From assembly GCA_947452665.1 (NCBI GenBank), contig CANGEH010000163.1, forward strand, positions 1-5,619: a stretch of DNA of 5,619 nt, in the 5' to 3' direction. The first letter of the stretch is position 1, and the number at the start of each line of letters is the position of its first letter. Source of the stretch: Caulobacteraceae bacterium. GTDB lineage: Bacteria > Pseudomonadota > Alphaproteobacteria > Caulobacterales > Caulobacteraceae. The notes beneath the pieces are model-generated. The model made no database searches, was not told the origin of the DNA, and saw only the letters and a program-made list of their open reading frames with translations. Shown here in pieces: positions 1 to 5,517 of the stretch. Both the position numbers and the translations under genes were made by a program.

Positions 1-507
1 GGCGCCAAACAAGAGCGGCGCCATGATCAAGGGGCCCATCAGGGATTGGGCTTCGGCGCCCAAAAACATATCCACCGCGCCATTGACCAGACCATGCCAG
101 CCGGCCGGAACGCGGTCGGGACCTTCAAGGCCCATCACACCGCAAACCAGACCAAACCGAAGCTTGGCCGCCTCGTCTATGCGGCGGGCCAGATCGGAAT
201 GATTGCGCGCTTCCAAAAGATCGACCACGGCGGCATGGGCCTGGGCCTGGGCCGCGAAATTGGCCTGGGCCATGGCTTCTAGGTGCTTGCGCACACTGGT
301 CTCGCGCGTCTTGGCCGCGGACATGCGCGCTAGCGCTGCGGGGCCAAACTCGACCACATTGGCGGGGTTGAGCTTGAGCCCCAGATCGGCCAATAACCGG
401 TCATCATCGCGCACCAGACCCGGATGGGCCTTGAGGAACCGGCGCACCTTTTGCCAGTCAGACGCCAGCTCGGCTTCGGCAGCTGTCGGGGGCGGGGTTT
501 GGCTCAC
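1..507 (-). CDS. DUF484 family protein (partial, C-terminus outside window)
   Basis: This reading frame is open from a GTG at 507 to the window edge, 169 codons without a stop; the C-terminus lies beyond base 1. The family is about 220-240 residues, so most of the protein is present. Residues about 16-44 form the typical DUF484 N-terminal module (SDWQKVRRFLKAHPGLVRDD, then an LLADLGL stretch). Residues about 57-100 look like a helical, coiled-coil-prone segment rich in Ala, Gln and Glu. From about 98 (LLEARNHSDLARRIDE) a GAF-like domain begins. The GTG is the only sensible start: an in-frame TAG, which is the stop of the upstream transaldolase gene, lies 12 bases before it, and an AGGA within that stop region can act as ribosome binding site. 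The two genes are therefore almost certainly co-transcribed. DUF484 genes often sit just upstream of the xerC recombinase gene, so xerC may follow outside the window. The biochemical function is unknown. Confidence 0.85.
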   Translation of the reverse strand, partial: MSQTPPPTAAEAELASDWQKVRRFLKAHPGLVRDDDRLLADLGLKLNPANVVEFGPAALARMSAAKTRETSVRKHLEAMAQANFAAQAQAHAAVVDLLEARNHSDLARRIDEAAKLRFGLVCGVMGLEGPDRVPAGWHGLVNGAVDMFLGAEAQSLMGPLIMAPLLFGA

Positions 508-519
508 GCGCTTTGGGTC

Positions 520-1173
520 CTAGAGGATGGACTGGCCGGTCTTGGCCCAGTCGGCATTAAACTGTTCCAGGCCCTTATCGGTCAGGGGATGTTTATAGAG
601 CTCTAAGAAAACCGAAGGCGGCAGGGTGGCGCAATCGGCCCCGGCTAGGGCTGCGGCCCGAACATGCGCGCCGGTGCGCACCGAGGCGGCCAGAATCGCG
701 GTATTAAAGTCGTAATTATCGTAAATGGTGCGAATATCGTGGATCAACTCCATCCCATCGGCCCCGTGATCGTCCAGGCGACCAATAAAGGGCGAGATAA
801 AGGCGGCACCGGCCTTGGCGGCCATCAGGGCTTGAGCAGCGGAAAAGCACAGCGTGACATTGACCATGATGCCGTCACTGGCCAAGGTCCTGGTCAGCAT
901 CAGGCCCTCGCGGGTCAGGGGGGCCTTGATCACGACGTTTTCGGCAATCGCGGCCAGCTTGCGCGCCTCGGCAATCATGGCCTCGAGGTCTGGCGCAACC
1001 ACTTCGGCACTCACGGGCCCCTCGACGAGGGCGCAAATCTCAGCAATGACCTCTAACATGGGACGGCCAGACTTGGCGATCAGGGTGGGATTGGTGGTAA
1101 CCCCATCCACCAGACCGGTCTGGGCCAGATCCTTCAATACGGCGGTGTCGGTAGTGTCGAGAAAGAGTTGCAT
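520..1173 (-). CDS. tal: Transaldolase / fructose-6-phosphate aldolase family protein (TalC/FSA type)
   Basis: A 217-residue, single-domain TIM-barrel enzyme of the small transaldolase subfamily (E. coli FSA is 220 residues). It should move a dihydroxyacetone unit between sugar phosphates in the non-oxidative pentose phosphate pathway, in the cytoplasm. Visible motifs: FLDTTD at 4-9, GVTTNPTL at 24-31, SAEVVA at 55-60, the Schiff-base lysine K83 in VVIKAPLT, NVTLCFS at 105-111, SPFIGRLDDHG at 127-137 and ATLPPSVF at 182-189. E57 and F129 align with Gln59 and Tyr131 of E. coli FSA. Glu and Phe at these positions are the transaldolase state, so I favour transaldolase over free aldolase activity; this rests on alignment by eye. 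The segment SVRTGAHV (164-171) differs from the commoner SIRxPxHV form. The ATG at 1173 follows an AAGGGA about 10 bases upstream. The gene is divergent from priA and followed after 12 bases by the DUF484 gene. Confidence 0.93.
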   Translation of the reverse strand: MQLFLDTTDTAVLKDLAQTGLVDGVTTNPTLIAKSGRPMLEVIAEICALVEGPVSAEVVAPDLEAMIAEARKLAAIAENVVIKAPLTREGLMLTRTLASDGIMVNVTLCFSAAQALMAAKAGAAFISPFIGRLDDHGADGMELIHDIRTIYDNYDFNTAILAASVRTGAHVRAAALAGADCATLPPSVFLELYKHPLTDKGLEQFNADWAKTGQSIL

Positions 1174-1260
1174 GGTTTTCAGGTCCCTTAGCGCGCGAGC
1201 CGTCTTTCTAACCTGCTTTGCGGCGCGGGGCCATGGCCGCTGGGTAAGGCCAGATTACGC
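1174..1260. promoter_or_regulatory. Divergent intergenic region between tal and priA
   Basis: This 87-bp gap must hold the start signals of two divergent units, tal-DUF484 to the left and priA to the right, unless promoters lie inside the genes. It contains a perfect 10-bp palindrome, GGCCATGGCC, at 1229-1238, and a TAAGG at 1245-1249 that could be the priA ribosome binding site. I could not pick out a convincing -35/-10 pair on either strand. The palindrome may be chance, because GGCC is very common in this genome. Confidence 0.4.
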
Positions 1261-3420
1261 ATGAGCCGGATTGCCGAGGTCTTGCTGCCAATCGCCGTGC
1301 CCGAGGCGTTTGACTATGCCGAGCCAGAAGGCATGGACCTTGTCCCCGGATCCCTGGTGCATGTGCCCTTGGGGCCGCGCACTGTGCTGGGGGTTGTCGC
1401 CAGCCTGCGCGATGGCGGCGGTGGCAATCGGCCGCTCAAGCCCGTGCTTGAGGGCTTGGCCGAGCCGCCCCTGCCGCCAGCCACCTTGGCCTTTGTGCAA
1501 TGGGCCGCGCGCTACAGTATTGATGTGCCGGGCGCGGCCCTGGCCATGACCTTAAGGGGCCTGCGCGCGCCAAGGCCCAGGCCTGAGCGGCGGCTGGTGT
1601 TCACAGGTCAGTTGCCCGCAAGGCTAACCGCAACGCGGCAAAGCGTCATGGATGCCGCAACTGACCCCATTTCAGGCCCGGACCTTGCGCGAAAAGCGGG
1701 TGTATCCAGCGGTGTGATCAAGGCCCTGGTCGATGAGGGGGTTTTGCGCCAAATCCTCACCGAGCCGGATCCTGGCTTTGGCGCCCCAGACCTTGATCTG
1801 ACAGGAGCCGCGCTTAATCCTAGCCAGGCGGCGGCCGCCAAGGCCTTGATCGATCTTGTCCAGACCGGCGGCTTTGGCGCGGTCTTGCTCGATGGGGTCA
1901 CAGGCTCTGGCAAGACCGAGGTCTATCTGGAGGCGGCGGCGGCCGCCCTAGCCAAGGATCCCGATGCTCAGGTTCTGGTGCTCTTGCCGGAAATTGCCCT
2001 GACCCAGGCAGTGCTGGCCAGGTTTGAACAGCGCTTTGGCGCGCGTCCCGCCGAATGGCATTCCGGGATTGCCCCGCCGCGTCGCCGCCAGATCTGGGAA
2101 GCCGTGGTCAGCGGCCATTGCCGCATAGTGGTTGGGGCAAGATCAGCCCTGTTCCTGCCCTTTAGCGACCTAAAACTGATCGTGGTCGATGAGGAGCATG
2201 ACGGCTCCTATAAGCAGGATGAGGGCTTTATTTATCAGGCGCGGGACCTGGCCGTGGTGCGGGCCAAGATGGAAAAGGCGCTTGTGGTACTGGCCTCGGC
2301 CACGCCCTCCTTGGAGACGGTCTGGAATGCCGAGACCGGGCGCTATGGCTGGCTTAAGCTATCGGCCCGGCATGGGGCTGCGGTCCTGCCCGATATTGAT
2401 CTGATTGATTTACGCGCAACGCCTTTGGAATCGGGTCGCTGGCTGTCGCCGCCGCTCGTTCAGGCCATGGCCCAGACCTATGCGCGCGGCGAGCAGAGCC
2501 TGCTATTTCTTAACCGCCGCGGCTATGCGCCGCTGGTCCTGTGCAAGGCGTGCGGCGAGCGCATGTGTGCGCCCGATACCGAATCTTGGCTGGTTGAGCA
2601 TCGCTATACCGGCCGTCTGGTCTGCCACCTGACCGGCTTTTCCATGCCCAAGCCCAAGGCCTGTCCGCATTGCTTTGCCATAGACAGCCTGGTCTCGATT
2701 GGCCCTGGCGTTGAGCGGGTCGAAGAAGAGGTGCGCGAGCGCTTTCCAGAGGCGCGGATTGAAGTCTTTTCATCAGATACGGTGCGTGACGCCGCCAGTG
2801 CCCGCGCCCTGGTCCAGCGCATGACCGAGGGCGAGATTGATATTCTGGTCGCGACCCAGGCTGCCGCAAAGGGTCACAATTTTCCAAACCTGACCCTGGT
2901 GGGTGTGGTCGATGCGGATCTAGGCCTTCGGGGCGGCGATCTTCGTGCGGCCGAGCGAACCTTTCAGCTCCTGGTCCAGGCCAGTGGCCGAGCCGGGCGG
3001 CATGATCGGCCGGGCCGCGCCCTGCTCCAGACCTATTTGCCTGAGCACGGCGTCATGCAGGCGCTCAAGGCCCAGGATCGCGACGGGTTTGTCGCGGCTG
3101 AGATGGTTGAGCGCGAACTGGCCAAGCTGCCGCCCTTTGGCAGGCTTGCAGCAGTGATAGCCTCCGGGCCCGATGCAGAAGCTCTAGAGACCTATGTTCA
3201 GGCCCTCGCGGCGGCTGTGCCCAATGCGCCCGGCGTTGAGGTATTTGGCCCCGCCGACGCGCCCCAGGCCCTGATCCGGGGGCGCAGGCGCAAGCGGTTC
3301 TTGGTTCGGGCCGATCGCAGTGTCGATTTGCAAGGCTTTTTGTCGGCCTGGCGGGCGCGGGCCAAGGTGCCCAATTCGGTCCGGGTTGTGTTTGACATCG
3401 ATCCTTACAGTTTCCTGTAG
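1261..3420 (+). CDS. priA: Primosomal protein N' (replication restart helicase PriA)
   Basis: A 719-residue superfamily 2 DNA helicase (E. coli PriA is 732). It recognises stalled or collapsed forks, unwinds DNA 3' to 5' and loads the primosome so that DnaB can be reloaded. The N-terminal DNA-binding domain carries the AFDYA motif (16-20) that contacts the 3' end of the leading strand, then PLGPR at 36-40. Helicase motifs follow: Walker A GVTGSGKT at 212-219, LPEIALT at 242-248, Walker B DEEHD at 310-314, SATPS at 346-350, ATQAAAKGHNFP at 531-542 and QASGRAGR at 573-580. The C-terminus ends in the usual DIDPYSFL. The cysteine region, about 428-471, is unusual: CKAC (428/431) and CPHC (468/471) are present, but the inner pairs read CAPDT (436-440) and CHLTG (455-459), so the second cysteine of each is Thr (T440, T458). 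One of the two structural zinc sites is probably lost or altered. The ATG start fits the family N-terminus, with TAAGG 11 bases upstream. The gene converges on regA. Confidence 0.97.
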   Translation: MSRIAEVLLPIAVPEAFDYAEPEGMDLVPGSLVHVPLGPRTVLGVVASLRDGGGGNRPLKPVLEGLAEPPLPPATLAFVQWAARYSIDVPGAALAMTLRGLRAPRPRPERRLVFTGQLPARLTATRQSVMDAATDPISGPDLARKAGVSSGVIKALVDEGVLRQILTEPDPGFGAPDLDLTGAALNPSQAAAAKALIDLVQTGGFGAVLLDGVTGSGKTEVYLEAAAAALAKDPDAQVLVLLPEIALTQAVLARFEQRFGARPAEWHSGIAPPRRRQIWEAVVSGHCRIVVGARSALFLPFSDLKLIVVDEEHDGSYKQDEGFIYQARDLAVVRAKMEKALVVLASATPSLETVWNAETGRYGWLKLSARHGAAVLPDIDLIDLRATPLESGRWLSPPLVQAMAQTYARGEQSLLFLNRRGYAPLVLCKACGERMCAPDTESWLVEHRYTGRLVCHLTGFSMPKPKACPHCFAIDSLVSIGPGVERVEEEVRERFPEARIEVFSSDTVRDAASARALVQRMTEGEIDILVATQAAAKGHNFPNLTLVGVVDADLGLRGGDLRAAERTFQLLVQASGRAGRHDRPGRALLQTYLPEHGVMQALKAQDRDGFVAAEMVERELAKLPPFGRLAAVIASGPDAEALETYVQALAAAVPNAPGVEVFGPADAPQALIRGRRRKRFLVRADRSVDLQGFLSAWRARAKVPNSVRVVFDIDPYSFL

Positions 3421-3423
3421 GGC

Positions 3424-3981
3424 CTATTTCGGCGCGCGCTTGGCCAAGATCCGCTGCAAGGTGCGCCTATGCATGGCCAGCCGCCGGGCGGTTTCGGAAA
3501 CATTGTGGCCGCAAAGCTCATAGACCCTTTGAATATGCTCCCAGCGCACCCGGTCGGCGGACATGGGGTTTTCTGGCGGCGCGGGGGCCATGTCCTTATG
3601 CGCCAACAAGGCCTTAGCGACATCATCGGCATCGGCAGGCTTTGGCAAATAGTCCAGCGCCCCGGCCTTTACCGCCGCCACCGCCGTGGCAATATTGCCA
3701 TAACCGGTCAGCATGACCACCCGGGCCTCTGGCCGGGCGGCGTGAATGGCCTCGACCACGCTCAGCCCGCTGCCGTCTTCAAGTCTAAGGTCAAGCACAG
3801 CAAAGGCCGGGGCCTTGACGCGAACGGCGGCCACAGCCTCGGCCACGGTTGCGACCAAAATGGGCTCAAAGCCGCGCTGTTCCAGGGCCCGGCCAAGGCG
3901 GGTGCGCAAGGGGGCGTCATCATCGAGAACCAGCAGGCTCTTATCGGCCAGCTCGGCCACGGCCAAGCTTAAATCGGTCAT
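3424..3981 (-). CDS. regA: RegA/ActR/PrrA-type redox response regulator
   Basis: A 185-residue two-component response regulator of the RegA/ActR/PrrA group, a cytoplasmic DNA-binding protein. In alphaproteobacteria this group, phosphorylated by the membrane kinase RegB/ActS/PrrB, controls respiration, carbon and nitrogen fixation and, where present, photosynthesis in response to redox state. The receiver domain spans about 14-125: acidic pocket D20-D22, phospho-acceptor D64 in AVLDLRL, T92 in LTGYGN and K114 in YLPKP. A proline-bearing linker (APAPPENPMSADRVRW, 132-147) leads to a Fis-type helix-turn-helix at about 158-181, with the signature NVSETARRL and MHRRTLQRILAKR that is nearly invariant in the group. 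The ATG is preceded by GAGAGG, 9 bases upstream. No RegB-like kinase, SenC or HvrA gene is in the window, so any partner is encoded elsewhere. Its stop codon lies 3 bp from that of convergent priA. Confidence 0.95.
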   Translation of the reverse strand: MTDLSLAVAELADKSLLVLDDDAPLRTRLGRALEQRGFEPILVATVAEAVAAVRVKAPAFAVLDLRLEDGSGLSVVEAIHAARPEARVVMLTGYGNIATAVAAVKAGALDYLPKPADADDVAKALLAHKDMAPAPPENPMSADRVRWEHIQRVYELCGHNVSETARRLAMHRRTLQRILAKRAPK

Positions 3982-4009
3982 GCGTAAAGTCCTCTCAAAC
4001 TTAATCCCA

Positions 4010-4032
4010 GCTTAGGCCCAGATCGGCCAAGC
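4010..4032 (-). terminator. Imperfect hairpin, possible terminator of the ubiX unit or regA leader element
   Basis: GCTTaGGCC at 4010-4018 pairs with GGCCAAGC at 4025-4032: 8 bp with one bulged base and a 6-base loop. In the minus direction it lies 18 bases after the DUF465 stop codon and about 30 bases before the regA start. The downstream minus-strand sequence, TGGGATTAAGTTTG, has only scattered T's and no clean U-tract, so intrinsic termination is not assured. It could equally be a protein-binding site upstream of regA, or chance in a GGCC-rich genome. Confidence 0.3.
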
Positions 4033-4049
4033 CACCTAGTCCTATCCCG

Positions 4050-4271
4050 TCAGGCGATGATATCGGGGGTCAAACGGTCTTCCAGCTGGGCAATCTGGTC
4101 GCGCATTTGCAATTTTTTGCGTTTCAGCCGCGCAATGAGCAGCATATCGGGCAGGGGCGTGCCCGCGAGCGCCTGGATGGCGGCGTCGAGGTCTTGGTGG
4201 TCTTGGCGCAAATGCTGAATCTGGACCTTGATCGCCTGATCGGAATTGGCACTGGGTTCATCATCATTCAT
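4050..4271 (-). CDS. DUF465 (YdcH-like) small protein
   Basis: A 73-residue, highly charged, all-helical protein of the DUF465/YdcH family, of unknown function. The N-terminal 12 residues are acidic and probably disordered. Residues about 15-36 (IKVQIQHLRQDHQDLDAAIQ) give the first family helix with its conserved H..LD pattern. Residues about 46-68 (IARLKRKKLQMRDQIAQLED) give the second, with the diagnostic RLKRKKL core. The protein ends in the common LTPDIIA. A short helical hairpin or coiled coil is expected; I see no signal peptide or membrane segment. The gene begins 59 bases after the TIGR02444 stop on the same strand, so it is probably the last gene of the ubiX unit, although its own promoter is possible. 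An AGG about 9 bases before the ATG is a modest ribosome binding site. A paralogue starts at 5518. Confidence 0.88.
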   Translation of the reverse strand: MNDDEPSANSDQAIKVQIQHLRQDHQDLDAAIQALAGTPLPDMLLIARLKRKKLQMRDQIAQLEDRLTPDIIA

Positions 4272-4330
4272 GCCGCACCTGCCCTATACGCCTCTGGGTC
4301 GAGCGGTTTATAGCCCAGATCAGGACTTGA

Positions 4331-4795
4331 TTAAAGCCGCTGCGACAGGACGCTCAGGGCGTCTTTCGTCGGCGGGGGTGACCAAAGCGCCCCGGCCCTG
4401 ACCAGGGCTTGGAACCTGGTTTCGGCAGCCGCGCTCGGCGCATTGCCCGCAAGCCTGGCCAGGGCCTCGATCAGGGTCTTTTCGGCCAAAAGCTCCGCCG
4501 CCTTAACCTGCTCGCGCAAGGCCTCACGGGCAGGGTCTGGCATGGCCTCAATGGCCGACTTAAGATGGCGGCGCGCATGACGCAGGGGCTGCAGGACCTC
4601 GCGCTCCCATTGGCTGGCCAAGGCCTGGCCTGTGACGAGGCCATCTTGCGAAAGCACAAGGCCCTGATCGGATGCCCAGGCGGCCCATAACAGATAGACC
4701 GTGCATTGCTGATCCTTGTCTTGCAGATCAAGACAGGCCTCGGCGACGCCGGGCTTGGCATAGATGCCCAAGGCCCAGTCCCAAAACAGCGTCAT
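4331..4795 (-). CDS. TIGR02444 family protein (function unknown)
   Basis: A 154-residue protein of the TIGR02444 family. The N-terminus shows the family signature: FWDWALGIYAKPGVAEACLD at 4-23, followed by LQDKDQQCTVYLLWAAW (24-40), where relatives have LQD, a hydrophilic gap and then a Leu/Trp-rich helix. The middle holds WEREVLQPLRHARRHLK (63-79), and an Ala/Glu/Leu-rich helical stretch with AELLAEKTLIEALARLA follows at 100-116. No catalytic motif, signal peptide or clear transmembrane helix is visible. I chose the ATG at 4795 because it starts right at the conserved FWDW block and overlaps the ubiX stop in an ATGA, the usual mark of translational coupling. A longer frame from a GTG at 4846 lies wholly within ubiX coding sequence and adds residues the family lacks. 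Coupling to ubiX suggests co-expression, but a role in prenyl-FMN or quinone metabolism is only inference. Confidence 0.85.
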   Translation of the reverse strand: MTLFWDWALGIYAKPGVAEACLDLQDKDQQCTVYLLWAAWASDQGLVLSQDGLVTGQALASQWEREVLQPLRHARRHLKSAIEAMPDPAREALREQVKAAELLAEKTLIEALARLAGNAPSAAAETRFQALVRAGALWSPPPTKDALSVLSQRL

Positions 4796-5406
4796 TCGCC
4801 GTGCCCAGATCCAGGGCCGGTTATCGGGGCTATATCCTCGCCCCACCGCTTGACCCCTGCCCAGGACAGGCCAAACAGGTCCAGGGTCCGGCCTACCGAC
4901 TGGTCAATCAGATCTTCGAGCGTTTTGGGGCGGGTATAAAAGGCCGGTAGAGGCGGGGCAATGATTGCGCCCATCTCGGTCAGGTTGGTCATGGTGCGTA
5001 AATGGCCCAGATGGAACGGGGTTTCGCGCACCATTAGGACCAGACGGCGCCGTTCTTTCAGAACCACATCAGCAGCCCGGGTCAAAAGGGTCGAGGTCAC
5101 GCCGCTCGCAATCTCGGACATGGTGCGCACCGAACAGGGCGCGACCACCATGCCAAGGGTCTGAAAAGAGCCCGACGCAATCGAGGCCCCGACATCGCCG
5201 ATCTTATGCACCTGGCTGGCCTTGGCATTGACATCGGCAATGCTGAAATCGGTTTCTTGGGTCAGGGTCAGGACCGCTGAGCGCGACATGATCAGATGGG
5301 TTTCAACGCCAAGGGTTTGGCACGCCTCGAGCAGCCGCACCCCATAGGCCGCGCCCGAGGCCCCGGATATGCCGACAATCAGGCGGGGTTTTTGCGTGGG
5401 GGTCAT
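4792..5406 (-). CDS. ubiX: Flavin prenyltransferase UbiX
   Basis: A 204-residue flavoprotein that joins a dimethylallyl group to FMN, giving the prenylated FMN cofactor used by UbiD-family decarboxylases, classically in ubiquinone synthesis. It is cytosolic and normally a dodecamer. The FMN-binding loop is VGISGASGAAYG (11-22), with S14 matching the key Ser. SGSFQTLGMVVAPCSVRTMS (78-97) is the family core. Residues matching the Pseudomonas enzyme's active site are all present at a constant offset: R110, K117, R127, E128, Y157 and R173. The start is the ATG at 5406, which has GGAGG four bases upstream. A TTG 45 bases further upstream also keeps the frame open, but the extension (AQPSPIGRPTGG) does not resemble the family N-terminus. 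The gene leads a minus-strand unit with the TIGR02444 gene (ATGA overlap) and probably the DUF465 gene. No ubiD is in view. Confidence 0.95.
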   Translation of the reverse strand: MTPTQKPRLIVGISGASGAAYGVRLLEACQTLGVETHLIMSRSAVLTLTQETDFSIADVNAKASQVHKIGDVGASIASGSFQTLGMVVAPCSVRTMSEIASGVTSTLLTRAADVVLKERRRLVLMVRETPFHLGHLRTMTNLTEMGAIIAPPLPAFYTRPKTLEDLIDQSVGRTLDLFGLSWAGVKRWGEDIAPITGPGSGHGE

Positions 5407-5410
5407 GACG

Positions 5411-5415
5411 CCTCC
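5411..5415 (-). promoter_or_regulatory. Ribosome binding site that fixes the ubiX start
   Basis: GGAGG on the minus strand, four bases before the ATG at 5406. It is the best Shine-Dalgarno match near either candidate start and supports the 204-residue UbiX over the longer TTG-initiated form. Confidence 0.75.
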
Positions 5416-5463
5416 GGTTGGCCGACCAATAGGACTGGGCTGCGCACCCAAATGTGAACAGAC

Positions 5464-5491
5464 GATCTAGGCCCTTGGTGATTTACTTCAA
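5464..5491 (-). promoter_or_regulatory. Weak candidate sigma-70-type promoter for ubiX
   Basis: On the minus strand TTGAAG (5491-5486) and TAGATC (5469-5464) are separated by 16 bases and lie about 60 bases upstream of the ubiX ATG. They match the consensus hexamers at four and three of six positions. The placement in the 111-bp divergent gap between ubiX and the second DUF465 gene is sensible, but the match is weak. I see no better pair for the plus-strand gene. Confidence 0.2.
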
Positions 5492-5517
5492 GCGTCAACA
5501 GCAAGGAGACGCAACCC

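Noticed and set aside
46..606. Plus-strand open frames at the left end
   Set aside because: They lie opposite DUF484 and the tal 3' end; the DUF484 family pattern on the minus strand explains this stretch.
664..1056. Plus-strand open frame of 130 codons opposite tal
   Set aside because: It is antisense to a clear transaldolase, has no family resemblance and is explained by GC-rich codon bias.
1229..1238. GGCCATGGCC palindrome as an operator between tal and priA
   Set aside because: It is only 10 bp and built from a word common throughout the window; noted in the intergenic entry but not claimed as a site.
1608..1913. Minus-strand open frames within priA, including 2510-2887
   Set aside because: They are shadows of priA, with Arg/Pro/Ser-rich low-complexity translations and no start signals.
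3469..3972. Plus-strand open frame of 167 codons opposite regA
   Set aside because: It mirrors the RegA gene almost exactly; the Gly/His-rich translation resembles no protein family and the RegA motifs settle the coding strand.
4796..4846. Longer N-terminus for the TIGR02444 protein from a GTG
   Set aside because: It lies wholly inside ubiX and precedes the family's conserved start; the ATGA-overlap ATG is better.
5407..5451. Extended UbiX N-terminus from a TTG
   Set aside because: The extra 15 residues do not match the family, while the internal ATG has a strong GGAGG.
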